DNA of 64,000 bases. It comes from Deinandra increscens subsp. villosa (Eukaryota > Streptophyta > Magnoliopsida > Asterales > Asteraceae). The stretch covers positions 8,152,766-8,216,765 of the forward strand of contig JBCNJP010000006.1 in NCBI GenBank assembly GCA_039602395.1, in the 5' to 3' direction. Position numbers and translations under genes: made by a program. The notes under the pieces are model-generated. The model saw nothing but the letters and a program-made list of their open reading frames with translations. It had not been told where the DNA came from and made no database searches. Positions 45,001 to 56,023 of this stretch are shown in pieces (within the stretch, counting starts at the first letter, position 1; the number at the start of each line of letters is the position of its first letter).

Positions 45001-47109
45001 AAAATCATCAGAGTCGTCAGACTCACTGTCTTTAGGGCCTTTATCATCAGGACGTGGGAAAATTGATTCTTTGCCAGGAGCATGTGAACTTGGCGGATCA
45101 GATGGTTCAGCAGTTGAAGGTTGTTCACCAGTCTGAGTACTTGTACCTGTATTCCCGTCTCCATCTCTACCATCTCTTTGAACAACTTGTTGCCTATCAT
45201 TATGTACTTTATCAAGCAACTCCTTAAGCTTTCGGATCTCAACTGCTTGATCCAGAATTGTCTGATTTGCAGCTCTCAATTCGGCCTCAAGGTGAGAGTT
45301 TTGGATTGTCAGGATCTCAATTTCTGAGCTCATCTCCTCATAGTCATGAATGTCATAAGGATTAACACCTGACGGTCCAGCTTCAGAAGTTCCTGCTAAA
45401 GTTCTGACTTCAGGTTGAGTAGCAATGACAACAGTTGGAGTTACTGTTGCTTGCACCATTTGACCTGGTTGTTGTGAGGCAGCCTGTTCAATTTGGAGGG
45501 TGACAGGTTCTGTGACAGCTTGTGTTTCAGCTTCAACAGTCACAGGTTCAGTTTCTACAGACTTATTGACATCAGCTTCAGCAGCTTCTACCATCTTTTC
45601 AGCAACAGGTTCAGTATGAGCAGCAACGTCTGGCATCGGCTCATCATGAATTTTCTGACTTTCTTGATCAACAGGTTCTTCAATGTCGGCTCTAGTGGAG
45701 TGAGCAGTAGCTTCTAACTTAGCTTGCTCTTCTACACGTTTCTTGTGTTCCACATAGAACATCTTCTTCCTAGCCGGTCTGGGATAAGAAGTGACTATCC
45801 AATGCTTCTCTTCATAGACGACCTTGTCTGAATCAGCGCTTGGGGAACAAGATGTTTCTTGAGATTGCACGTCTCCCTGTGTTCTGGTACGAGAAGATCC
45901 GGCGGTGTCAGCTCCGGTCTTTCGTTTCTTTTTCGGTGGGGCTCGAGCATCAGAAGTCTCGGAATCAGACTGAGAAGGTTCAAACCTAGAACCGCTTGCT
46001 TCAGCTTCATGCTGGGATTCTTCAGGTGATGATTGTGCTGAAACATTTTCGGCATCATCATTTGAATTGCCGTCTGAATCATCTTCAGAATCTCCTTCAG
46101 ATCCACTAGCATCACTCTCATTTTCATCTTTTTCCGAATCAGTGTGCTCAGAGCCTTGGTGATCTGGTGACTGGTTTTGGCCAACAGCCGCTAGTTCCAA
46201 ATGTGCAAAGGGGTCTACCTCTGCTGCAGGATCATTTTCATTAGGCTGATCTTGAACGGCAGCAGCTGCAGTTGCACTCATAGAATTTTGGTAATACTGA
46301 GCATGGCCTAGATCACCAATTGTATCCACCAAATTTTGAAAGTAAGGTGCATCTGGTCCTTCATTTCCAGGTAACAGATATTTCCTGTAGGAGTCATGAT
46401 CTGTCTTTCGTGGGGTAAACTTTTCTCCTGCTTTCACCAAATTTGGGTAGTAGTGGTTCAGAATGGCTTGCAGAAACTTGGGATACATTATGAACTTCTC
46501 AGCACGACCTGCAGGAGTCAGGTTCCTAATCATACTTCTTAGGAGAAACTTTGACATGTTGTAGCCGGTTCCGGTAACAAAACCATGAAGAGCATGAGCT
46601 AGCTCATCCTTGAAGTCATCGGTTCCTGTCTTCCTCGGGGAGAAGGTCAAAATAAAGAAGCCAAGCATCTTTCTCCAGTTGAGAGGAAACAAAGGTTTCT
46701 TAATCATGGGATTTGTATCCATTGGAAGTGGACCAGTATAACCCATATTCCTCATGCTATCATGCCATTCCTGTTTAGTGAAAGAATCTGGGCAGTTAGC
46801 ATCATCAAGGTGAAGGGCCGTTCTGATCATACTTTCAGTAATCACCACGTCGGTTTCCTGAATTCTGGAGCTCAAGTGTTCTGACCCATCTTGATTAACC
46901 ACCTTTTGAGCATTCATCCAGAAACTCTCCACTATAGACTTGTATATTGGGAGATCCAACAACATACAATAACCCCAGTTAGAGTATTCCAGAATCTGAA
47001 AAGTTTGTTCGAAAGCATCAGCATGTTTCCATTCTCTGTTGAAAATGCTTATTTGATTATGAGCAACACCATAGCCTAAGGGCTCGTTCCCCGCTCGTCT
47101 AGGAGGCAT
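42025..47109 (-). CDS. Sirevirus extra ORF, 1694-aa protein of unknown function
   Basis: Uninterrupted minus-strand frame from the ATG at 47109 (MPPRRAGNEPLGYG) to a TGA at 42025, 41 bp before the 3' LTR. Counting two codons before that ATG as residues 1-2, residues 20-270 are a globular domain; I recall similar N-terminal domains in extra ORFs of Asteraceae Sireviruses (knowledge, unverified). Residues 320-390 are Asp/Glu/Ser-rich. PPKKKRK at 393-399 is a textbook monopartite nuclear localisation signal. 590-640 is a leucine-heptad coiled coil, 690-730 acidic, 1110-1160 a charged helix. 1300-1696 is a basic, Trp-rich conserved-looking domain (LKWWSWE, RRYWRFLLKLL). No signal peptide or long hydrophobic segment is seen, which argues against an envelope glycoprotein. 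It probably acts in the nucleus, on chromatin or RNA (inference). The preserved frame over 5 kb implies recent selection or recent insertion. Confidence 0.85.
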   Translation of the reverse strand: MPPRRAGNEPLGYGVAHNQISIFNREWKHADAFEQTFQILEYSNWGYCMLLDLPIYKSIVESFWMNAQKVVNQDGSEHLSSRIQETDVVITESMIRTALHLDDANCPDSFTKQEWHDSMRNMGYTGPLPMDTNPMIKKPLFPLNWRKMLGFFILTFSPRKTGTDDFKDELAHALHGFVTGTGYNMSKFLLRSMIRNLTPAGRAEKFIMYPKFLQAILNHYYPNLVKAGEKFTPRKTDHDSYRKYLLPGNEGPDAPYFQNLVDTIGDLGHAQYYQNSMSATAAAAVQDQPNENDPAAEVDPFAHLELAAVGQNQSPDHQGSEHTDSEKDENESDASGSEGDSEDDSDGNSNDDAENVSAQSSPEESQHEAEASGSRFEPSQSDSETSDARAPPKKKRKTGADTAGSSRTRTQGDVQSQETSCSPSADSDKVVYEEKHWIVTSYPRPARKKMFYVEHKKRVEEQAKLEATAHSTRADIEEPVDQESQKIHDEPMPDVAAHTEPVAEKMVEAAEADVNKSVETEPVTVEAETQAVTEPVTLQIEQAASQQPGQMVQATVTPTVVIATQPEVRTLAGTSEAGPSGVNPYDIHDYEEMSSEIEILTIQNSHLEAELRAANQTILDQAVEIRKLKELLDKVHNDRQQVVQRDGRDGDGNTGTSTQTGEQPSTAEPSDPPSSHAPGKESIFPRPDDKGPKDSESDDSDDFDSDSEVDASYGDAFLNSEPYEDEEMQMQIYNSLHYMVPPPENPKLTRFTMAALEAAAASSSRAPLAITAGEIGVAPDIPRSVSLQLQLAPPVQPSQTDPSNALVPAMEEVQHMSVDPAFLDAGRETFKDFYSTVLATDPSSRSIVTVIEENPEEQIVENISVNPDDLNDAEELVDRLDLLVNRSNPLNFIDLEFAGDEYDDDILDNVKEEEFEEEAETEVIHLDPISPLNAVPFVGEQVETVEHQLALALPSTEEDQNESLDDVTKEQSSTLPSNSTAAATGSSVIVTQAVQRRPYPEDIFGPEPDDRPANPGRNWLNMASRIDRNRGFYPLTLEEYEYRTGIRQIAPERLRYSPMGLPPRPESPLVADNVPVNVADPELLEQPSTETGPSETTRTLSRRDKGKQKMTPQEEFEDAEKKRKAKEEQFRLAQQARADEILKVFEDREAEIRRQTRHLNTTILGNDSMPMEPNSNLSDPLIQVIPNETGDGVHPDDHSDAANYVRALIERGLSFQYLMTFNTYQIVEMYTDEMDMENLLNENPDCSLKDPKKAFENPYADTDQDVDYVQFNDGLSEKLHQMHTRYRAPPADPNSQLPSPPSPKSIQAKVNSMNKRELRDFLAVRNIARKDYIFKRLPGLRKMVKQFMDDDAETRNRRINMMEQERVESHRLRDAPTLVDEWKEMLPHTRAMMQFTARKLKEMPSTSEHPDAMKILGWKYDHEFGAFIVKRRNGFVQFFATVRDLMKLFSWELKELRRFDIINHSNAEIAVIAQSLVHATYLNRYHKQTREEELKEHERFEKRRAKVPYKQIYSNISKNIKTKKIEGNLKKNPIKDWYYSAQTHELVIERENAEPIRLFAAIELRLLPICYLRWIFYGRLETVPPRLKPYEVVDANYFLLFLKWWSWECINAGRMKTESLANLERWEIDSRGISHLCRGPDRKLEMWHYSDLKKFARKDLWVLWETQIYCYDRKYNRLARRYWRFLLKLLGQLR

Positions 47110-49512
47110 CTGCACAAGTGAGACAACACAATTACAACCAATTGATTTTGCAATGAAATGTCATGTCAACACTAAACCGGGATAATGACAGAGCTGTTTA
47201 AAGTAAAATCAAGGTATACTTGGGTTCAACTAAGCAGGTTCCTAGAATGGCATAGCACATAGACAATTAATCATTTTTCAACAGATATCTGTGGGATCCT
47301 TCAATTGAACCAGATATGCACACTTTCAATCATTCATAAAACATAAATAATCAGACAAATGAGACATAAACTTTATCTAGTCAGAGGCTAAATTGCACAA
47401 GACCAATGTAGAGTAATTTGAGGAGTAATTGGCAGGAAGTCACTTTGAGCATAAAAATTAACAATCCAGACTTAACTTATAAATTTCGAATTTCAAATAA
47501 GAATAAAACAAAGAAATGATTGTGCTCAATTGTTCAGGTGGAACAAATAATGAGTTTGTTCCCCCTAAACGTGTGACTATCTGAAATATAAATCACCCAA
47601 ATCACAACACACGTTGACATAGCAAGAAGCACTTGACACACTGGATCATCATAATGATTTCACATGTTCTATACTCAACACACTAAAGACTCGACTAGCA
47701 TGGACCTAAGCGAATAGATGTATTGATACATACAAGTCAAATCAAGTCCTAAGTATGGAATAATGAACACAATGACATCAAACTGAGTGTAATCCAATAT
47801 AGATAAAGATTTTGACCTTGCATCATAACAGTCAATTAATCAGGATTATGAGACAATTCATGAGCTAAAGTTAAAGAAATAAATCTACTAACTAGCATCA
47901 ATGAATAACTATCAATCATATTACCGAATGATCATTATATTGCAGTGGTCAGGCAAGAGTTCAAACAATGGTTCATTACTAATTTTGATGCAGATCACAC
48001 AATCAGGTTATGCAGGTTAATCCCAAAAAAAAATTCAATTTCCAGTTAACACACTTCATCCTTAGGACCTATCAAAAACTGAAGCAACTTGAACCAAGAG
48101 TTTGAAAAGACAAAGGATAAATGAGGTGAATAAAACCTCAGCATGCTAGAAAAGTTCACAGAAGCACATACCTCGAAGTAGATCTAGGTATTTCTAAGAT
48201 CTATAAGAGATAAATGAAATTGGAGAGTAATTGCTTCCAAATTAATCTGTGTGTAATCAAGCAAAAATGAATCAATAAGATGGTAAAATGAGAAATAAAT
48301 AACTTCTTATAAGATGAAGGTATGCCCCTGTTTAGCTTGTGTCTTGATTATGCAACAATGCCTGAATAACAAGTAAATTCATACCTTTTGATGATCTAAC
48401 AGTTTGTAAAGATCACACTGGAACGATATCACTCGTAATCACAGAATAATCTGTTTATAATCAGGCAAATATGCATTAGTACCAAGCAATTAAGATAAAT
48501 CAACAGATAGCACAACAATCACATTATCAAGACATAATTTGTGTAATTTTACCAACCAAATGACAACTTGACTCACTACAAAGTTCAACAACATATCATG
48601 CAAATTTTGAAGTTAAGATTACCTAATGAGAGTTTATCTAACTTCCATTTTATAAGTGTTGGAACATTCTAAGTAAAGTCAAAGTTAATAAAAACAAATA
48701 AATCATAAATTTTAACTCAAAGTCTTATGCATTTCAATTGCTACATTTTGGACCTAATCATATCCTTTTAGATAGATCCGGCACATTATAAGCAATTTCC
48801 AATACATTTTGACATCAAATTAGTCTACTAAATGTAATTTTTCTATTAGTTTGTCCGAAGAGTCATGCATTTAACACAAACTCAATTCAATCAAACTTAT
48901 TGATATTAACAAAACCTAATTTGAAAAGAAAACTAAGGTGATATATTCAACAAACCAATACACATGAGTTATAAGCCAAGATGAGAAATCAACTTAATCA
49001 TTCTATCAAGCTAAACATTCATCTTAGATCTACAACATCAATTGGTTAAGGTTTGGAACAAATTCAATACAAAAATTAACCAATTGCTATAAGAAAATTT
49101 CTATCTCCACTTTCTCCTCATCTTCTTAACAGTGTGTAGGTTAAACTTGTACAACTGAAAAACAACATTTGAGATGTTTGAACTAATGATCACACAAACA
49201 ATTGATATCAATACAACTTAACCATACTTACACCTAAAATCTCTCAAGCAACAACAACCCAGAACCCTAGTTTCTCAATAGCACAGTGCCGCTAACACCC
49301 CTGTATCCTAAACCGAACCAAAGATATGCAAAATTGTAGAGAGTGACACGGATTTACCTTGAACTTTGATGCAATTTGAAGAAAATTGAACTCAAAGGGA
49401 GCAAAATCTGAGATTTTCAAAACAACATTGTGATTAATTCGGGTTTAGGTTCATCATGACCGATCGCACACAGAAACCAACACGAACTCAAAAACCGGAA
49501 TGAGATACATAC
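47110..49512 (-). other. Predicted leader intron of the extra ORF
   Basis: Minus strand: CTATCG|GTATGT at 49513/49512 is a good plant donor, and TCTCACTTGTGCAG|ATG at 47110/47109 is a good acceptor whose AG abuts the start codon. The 2.4 kb between is T-rich on the sense strand, without conserved frames, as plant introns are. Splicing would join an ATG-free leader directly to the ORF. Predicted only from signals. Confidence 0.55.
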
Positions 49513-49692
49513 CGATAGCTTCGTAGGGATTGTGCAAGCCAAACACGAACGAAGCGTTTTCGATTTCGCTGTGAGTGTCGGAATTTCTTGGTTGAGGTCG
49601 CCGGCGTTAACGAGAGAGAGAGACGAGAGAGTCAGAGTGTTTGTGTATGTGAGACGAGAGAGGAGAATGGAGGTGCGAAACTGGTATTTATA
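49513..49692 (-). promoter_or_regulatory. Internal core promoter and non-coding exon 1
   Basis: Minus strand TATAAATA at 49692-49685. About 25-30 bp later a CT-rich leader begins (CTCCTCTCTCGTCTCAC, a typical plant Y patch). It contains no ATG from about 49655 to the predicted donor at 49513. TATA, Y patch, ATG-free leader and donor together look like a functional Pol II promoter dedicated to the extra ORF. Confidence 0.6.
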
Positions 49693-49724
49693 TGTTGTAA
49701 AAGAAATCACCAAGTGAGGGATGA

Positions 49725-50245
49725 CTAATCGATAACCCAGCTCAAATCGTTAAGAAGAAACGAGAGCTAGGCTGATCGGTAGCCAAATACCCCTGATCGT
49801 TAACAAGAGAAGACAGGGTCTGATCGTTAAGACCAGTTGAACCCTAATCGTTAACAAGCGGTGACTAGGTCAGATCGATAAGAAAGATAAAAGGACCCTA
49901 ATCGTTAAGACCATCTGACAGTCAGATCGTTAAGGCAAACATTGCCAAATCGTTAGGACCTTTCTGAAAGCCAGATCGTTAAGGTCAAAACTGATCAGAT
50001 CGTTAAAGGCAAAATCAAGAAAATTCCTAAGTGAGATCAGATCGTTAAGGCCTAAAATGATCACCAGATCGTTAAGGCATTAACTCAAATCGTTAAGACC
50101 AATCTGAGGGCCAAATCGTTAAGGCCAAAACTTTCTGATCGTTAACCTCAAAAGTTTTGAAAAAAAATTCTAAGTGTTTAGCCACATCGTTAAGAGTACA
50201 AACTTAGCAAATTTTCCAAGTTGTTCTCTAATCGTTATGACCAAC
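49725..50245 (-). repeat. Second CTTAACGATC array, upstream of the internal promoter
   Basis: About 19 copies of the same CTTAACGATC(T)G core as in the 3' LTR, again irregularly spaced (17-40 bp) and again ending some 35-40 bp upstream of a TATA box. Spacer sequences do not match those in the LTR, apart from an ATTCTAAGTGTT stretch near the far end of both arrays. The two arrays are thus not a simple recent duplication. Confidence 0.85.
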
Positions 50246-50259
50246 AACACTGAATGTCT

Positions 50260-51977
50260 TCTACTTGAATATTTTAACTTGAAAATAAAATAAAAGGAAT
50301 AATTTCAAAATTTAAACATAACATCAACAAAGTTTAAATTTCCCAGATTTTAAATGACAAACGAAGTCATGCCCGCACGATACCTACCAGAAAGATAAAT
50401 TTTCAAAGTATAAACCAAGTGACTGTAAATTTCATCAAAAATGATGATGACACACCTAATACCTAACTTTTGACTTTAATTGGTCAAAATTCCACCCGAA
50501 CTCAAAATTTCAATTTCATTTAAGTTGGTTCATTTCAGACCAATACCAAGTTTAATTTTTGGTACAAGATGATCAATTTTTCACAAAACTTGGAAGTTCA
50601 AGCACATTGGCTTACACAATTCACATATTTTTGTATGGTCGTGGTCAGACATGTTTAGAATCATACCGATCAATTACGTGATCAATAACACTTATAATTC
50701 AAATCACCTTTCGGATCCGGTACTCTAAGTCAGATTGTCGGTATTGTTTATCCACTTAAGCTCATACATGGTAATTTTCAACTTGTCTCATGTGATTTAT
50801 ATATCATGTTTTCAGTCCAGTTTAGAGAAATATTTTGTGGGTTCCTTATTAGTTTGGAAGTTAACAGTATTCTACCAATCATCAATTAGTTTTTCAGATT
50901 CAATCACACATTTAAAAGTAATCTTTCCCCCTTTTCTTTAGTGTTAAGTGACTTATTTCAATGATATAGTCATGAAATCATGATAACCCTTCTTTCATGA
51001 CTATTGATGAATGAATTTTTGGCGGGGTGAGAGCGTCAAGGTCAGAGTTCCCTCAGCAGATGACCTCTCACTTTATTTTATGGAATAATGGAGCGTAAGA
51101 ACACAAGGTCAGTGATTTCTCACAGCAGATGTGTCTTAGCATTATTTGTGGATGAGACTCAAGGTCAGAGTTCCCTCAGCAGATGAGTCTCATATGTTGG
51201 TTTTTGAAATAAGTCGACTTAATACTGAAGAAACAAAGGATGTGTGATTAGAGTTTTCTTACTAGTACTAATGAGAAGGGCAAATTTAAAGAATATGCCA
51301 CTGTTTAAACTTCCGTGGTCCACATTTCTCATTGTAATTTATGTGTAATCACAGAGACTTGTTTACTTCTCAGTATGTTGAGCCTACCAACACATCAAAT
51401 GATAGAATTACCGGTCGATTGGATCATATCCTATGGTTAGATCAACAAGACCAGAATCATATCATGTTCCTTACATATTGTCCGACCACAGACCAAAAGG
51501 TTTTTGCTTTTTCAATGTTTTTGGTATTTTTTTCTGCTATTTTTCACTGCACATGTGTATAAACACTTAATTAAAGATTACAGAAATAACACTATTTTTG
51601 GTTTTATCTTCCACAAATGCAGGCACGGCAGACAGACACAAAAACAAGTTAATTGACAGAAAAGAGATTCCTTTGGTCATAAATCGTTTTGACTCGAGAC
51701 ACAAACATACTGAAATATTTTTCTCAGCCAAAACAAGTCAAACAACATAGGAACTGACTCAATTGAGTCAAAAGCGTAATAAAATCTATAAGCTAAGACA
51801 AGATAAGCAAAACATCAAAAATCAGATAAAGTTCAAAATAAGCAAGAAGTGTAAAATCTTTTTGGTGATTTTAGTGAGAGGTGTGCAAGACTTAGGATAT
51901 ATACACAGAATATTCACAAAAGATAAGCAACCTAGAGAGCAGGACACTAACGTATCAGGGGGCAATAAGGTCCAGTC
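50260..51977 (-). other. Non-coding spacer between pol and the extra gene
   Basis: AT-rich sequence with no protein. Three diverged copies of CAAGGTCAGAGTTCCCTCAGC occur at 51036-51063, 51103-51130 and 51159-51185. The minus strand just after pol has CTTATTGCCCCCTGATACG near 51960. Confidence 0.5.
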
Positions 51978-54900
51978 CTAGTCAAAGTTGATCATACCTA
52001 TAGAGGTAACCAGAAAGTTGAACCTAGACATGTCAAAAGCCTTAGTGAATAGGTCAGCTAACTGATTTTCTGAATCAATCTGAACTAAGGTGACTAGACT
52101 TTTCTCAGCACAATCCCTAATGAAATGATGTCTAATCTCTATATGCTTAGTCTTAGAATGCTGAATTGGATTTTTAACAATTGACACAGCAGCAGAATTA
52201 TCAATATGTATAGGAGTACTCATGAAATTCAAACCGTAGTCCAGCAATTGATTTTGGATCCAGAGAACTTGAGAGCAGCATGATGCAGCAGCGATGTACT
52301 CCGCCTCAGCAGTTGAAACGGACACCGTAGTCTGCTTCTTGCATTGCCACGACACGAGTCGGTTTCCCAAAAACTGAGCTCCCCCCGTTGTAGACTTCCG
52401 ATCGAGTTGACATCCAGCATAGTCACTGTCCGAGAAGGCTCTAAGATCGAAGGCTGAATCTTTAGGATACCACAACCCTCGGTTGGGATTCGACTTCAAG
52501 TATCGAAAAATTCTCTTAACCGCAGTCAGATGTGATTCTTTTGGTTTGCTCTGAAATCGCGAACAGAGACAGACTCCAAACATGATATCAGGACAACTTG
52601 CCGTCAAATACATCAATGACCCGATCATCGAACGGTATAAGTGTTCATCCACTGAGATACCTTGAGCATCAGTATTCAGTCTGTGACGAGTTTCCACTGG
52701 TGTAGAGAATCCTTTAGAGTCGTGAAAACCGAACTTCTTCAGAATTTCTTTAACATATTTCCCCTGGCTGATCAGTATACCATCTGGCGACTGCTTCACT
52801 TGAATTCCTAGGAAAAATGTTAATTCACCCATGGCGCTCATCTCAAACCTTTTCTTCATCAGGTCCTCAAAAGCATGACACAAATCCTCATTCGTTGACC
52901 CAAAGATGATGTCGTCAACGTATACTTGAACCAAAAGCTTATCCTTCCCGACGTGTCGAATGAAAAGAGTCTGAATGTCTGATCAATAACACCCCTTTTA
53001 TATCCATTTTCCAGCAGATATGTTGACAACGTCTCGTACCACTTCCCCGGGGCTTGGTGCAGACCATAAAGTGCTCTGTCAAGTTTGTAACATTTGTTTG
53101 GAAATGACTTGTTCACAAACCCGGGAGGTTGCTGTACGTACACATCCTCATCCAGCTCGCCATACAGAAAGGCAGTCTTAACATCAAGTTGGTAAACAGT
53201 GATGTTCATAGACGCAGCATAAGCTAAGAAAATCCGAATGGCCTCTAGACGAGCGACAGGTGCATAGACTTCGTCATAATCAATGCCGTCTTCTTGCAAG
53301 TAACCTTTCACTACTAATCGAGCTTTGTTTCTTATGATAATACCACGGTCGTCTCTCTTGTTCTTGAAAATCCACTTGACCGGTTGTAATACCCACGTTA
53401 AAATAATAATATGATAGTAATAATAATAAATAAGAATAATATAACAAAAAAAATATATATATGAAAGGGAAGTAGGCAAACCTGACCACGCATAGATACA
53501 AATAGCATTTTGACTTTCAATGTCAAAATTTAAAAGTAATATTCCGTTTTCCTTCTCCGCACCAATCGACGCAAATTTAAATCGATCTCTATCCTATCTA
53601 ACGAATCAACAAGGAAATCGAAAGAAGTTCGGTGATCATCCATGACAATTCGCTACCATATAAACCCGTCCAGCCCATTCGAAGCCACAAATCCCTATCG
53701 CTCCTCCTCCTTGAAGCTGTCGTGATAACGTCACCGTCGCACCGCCGTTCGCCGCTCGGTTAGTCACCGTCGCAAACCTGCCCAGATCCGGGGTTGAACC
53801 ACGCGGCTGACCCGTCGGATTTCACGTCTGGATCACGATTTCAGGTACCCCCTCTGGCCGAATCACTTGTCGATCTGTAATCATATTCCGCCTAAGTAAT
53901 TTTGATTGTTATCCATCGATGTTGTTAGCTTACGCAGCCGTAAGCTTCGCGTTACTTCACCGAGAAATTACCTTGTTCTTCACTCGGTTCGTGTTCGGCT
54001 ATTCCGGTAAGGTTCGACTCATTTGTTGTTAAAATTTGCTTCACGAAATCGTTATTTGGTCCTATTCTTTTGCAAGTCTCTGTTCCACGACAAGGGTAGT
54101 GAGCAGCACTGCATATTTCCTTCGGTTGCTTTCTGTTTGACCGGTTCGTATCCATTTGTCAGGTAACGGTCTTACCCCGTTTTTTTGTTTTAGTTTATAA
54201 CCAGTTCTGTATCGGTTGTCTAATTATGTTGGTTCGTTTCCGCGGCTAAAAACTATGGACGAGAAGATATAGAAATCTTAAGTTGTCGTTTGGTTCTGAA
54301 CTTCGTGAGATGCTCTAAAACTAGTTGGAACCTCATAATAACCATTTCTTTTACATCCAGTGGCCTATTCTATATTCAGATTTAGATGACCACCTTTTGT
54401 TACCTATGTCAGTAGCTCATAAGAATGGGAAGTATGAATATTAAGAAGTATGATCAGAAGCTATCAAATTAGTTTTGAGTCATGCCAAACAATTTTCTCG
54501 TCCCTGTTGCATGTGGCGCACAAATATTTTGTAATAAATGTATTAACTAGTAATTTGGTTTAACTCTAAATTTTCATTTTGATGCTAATACTTGAGAGCA
54601 TATGGGGATGGGTAATAATTCAGTAACAACTTAAAAGTCACGCCACCGTGGAACCATTGAGCCAACGAAATAGACTAACCAATGTAAGTTTCCTAAAGTT
54701 AATCATCTTGTGACCCCAACTTAACTATAGGTTAACATAATTGTTAAAGACGATCGACCCGCTTGCTTTGCTCTTGCTATTTGACTAAGGTACGGATTCC
54801 GACCCTTTGTACTTTTAGTATCTTTTTATCTATTCCGGGTTACGACCCCTTTGGCCTTCGGCATTTGACACGTTTTGGTCCGCTTGATTAGTTCGATATT

Positions 54901-56023
54901 AGTTTTGTTTCGTAAAAGTTAATATGTTATATGCTCAGATTTAAGTAGCCTAATCGTTGTAGCATGCAATATACTCATTAGACTTGTACTCATTATTGCA
55001 TGTTCCCATAGGCTAGTTACTTGCAGGATTTTGCCTTATATGTTTGTTACTCTGTACCCGAGCATTTCTGATCCGTCATATGGGCGTATATGACGAGGCA
55101 TTTTCGTGAGATGCTTTATAATACTCACGGCGTCTCTATTAGGTGCTTGTGTAGTACTTAGGCCACTAGAGGCGTATGGATCGATCCTAGTTCAGTTATA
55201 CGTTATATGTTACATGTTATATGGGAGATGGGGTAACGTGTGTACGCCACACACGCCATCTCTACTCGTACATTAGCCTAGCTAGCTATGTGCACTTCTG
55301 TTCTGGCTCTTTGGGTACTCCTTTATATGTTACACGACTATTTTCTTGGTTAATTGTCGTGTAGATTTGATATGTATTCTGTTATATGTGTTCCGTTAAA
55401 TTCAGTTATATGATCTGTTCAGTTATGTTCTGTCACATGTCTCGTTTCGAAATTGTTTCCGCTCATGGCCCTTATTCGTTTACTATTGTTTCTCCGTTAC
55501 TGAGCAACTTTTGGCTCAACCGTATTTTCTTTTGTGTGTTTGTTATGTTCTTATTCCAGGTAATCAGGAAAATCCGGGGAATCGGGGATGAGTGCAAATG
55601 GAATCAAGGCTTTATCTTATTTTTATTTCAGTATTTTTAAATAAGACATAAATTAGGAGTTCGTTTGATTATTTATTGGGTTTGGATTGTTAGAATTTCG
55701 TTAAGACTTTGGACCTTGTTTTATTTATGGAGGATGTTTTTGATTTGATCTCTGTAATAGTGATATCTCGACCTTTACGGGTTGGGGTGTTACACCGGTA
55801 TAGGTTCAATACCCTTAGGAGCTTCAACAAGATGCCAAACATCGAGCAATTTGAACTGAAGTAACTCCGCTTGCATGGCATCAATCCAATTATCATCTTT
55901 GAGAGCAGCAGCAACTGAAGTTGGTTCTTCTTGTGAAATAAAGCATGAGAAGAAACATGAGTTGGCATGTTCTATTTGACTCCGGGTGATCCTTTTGTCA
56001 ACGGGGCCTATAATCTGGCTTGT
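51978..56023 (-). pseudogene. Sirevirus-like pol (RT-RNase H), interrupted
   Basis: Minus strand: the RT N-terminal region at 56023-55795 (DNWIDAMQAELLQFK) is split from the remainder by a 2.4-kb insertion at CCGGT. It continues 53384-52980 with KWIFKNKRDD, VYAPVARLEAIR and YQLDVKTAFLYGEL, then changes frame near 52985 beside a short local repeat of ATTCAGAC. It resumes at 52934-51978 with VQVYVDDIIFGS and RNase H (FSDSDYAG, STAEAEYIAA, HIDNSAAVS, ADLFTKAF). All RNase H acidic residues are present. The insertion and the frameshift make this copy non-functional for retrotransposition. Confidence 0.9.
53385..55794. mobile_element. TGTAATACC...GTGTTACA element (solo-LTR-like), 2410 bp
   Basis: Starts TGTAATACCC, ends GGGGTGTTACA, with a perfect 5-bp duplication CCGGT (53380-53384 and 55795-55799), inside the Sirevirus reverse transcriptase. 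Without coding content and with TG...CA ends it is best read as a solo LTR, probably gypsy. Its interior has a CGTCACCGTCGCACCGCCG-rich patch near 53725 and repeated TGTTATATG-type words at 55200-55440. Confidence 0.8.

Noticed and set aside
49725..50245. Region considered as a 5' LTR paired with 40998-41984
   Set aside because: Both have the motif array and a TATA box, but spacers and the sequences after TATA do not align, and no primer site follows. It fits better as an internal promoter.
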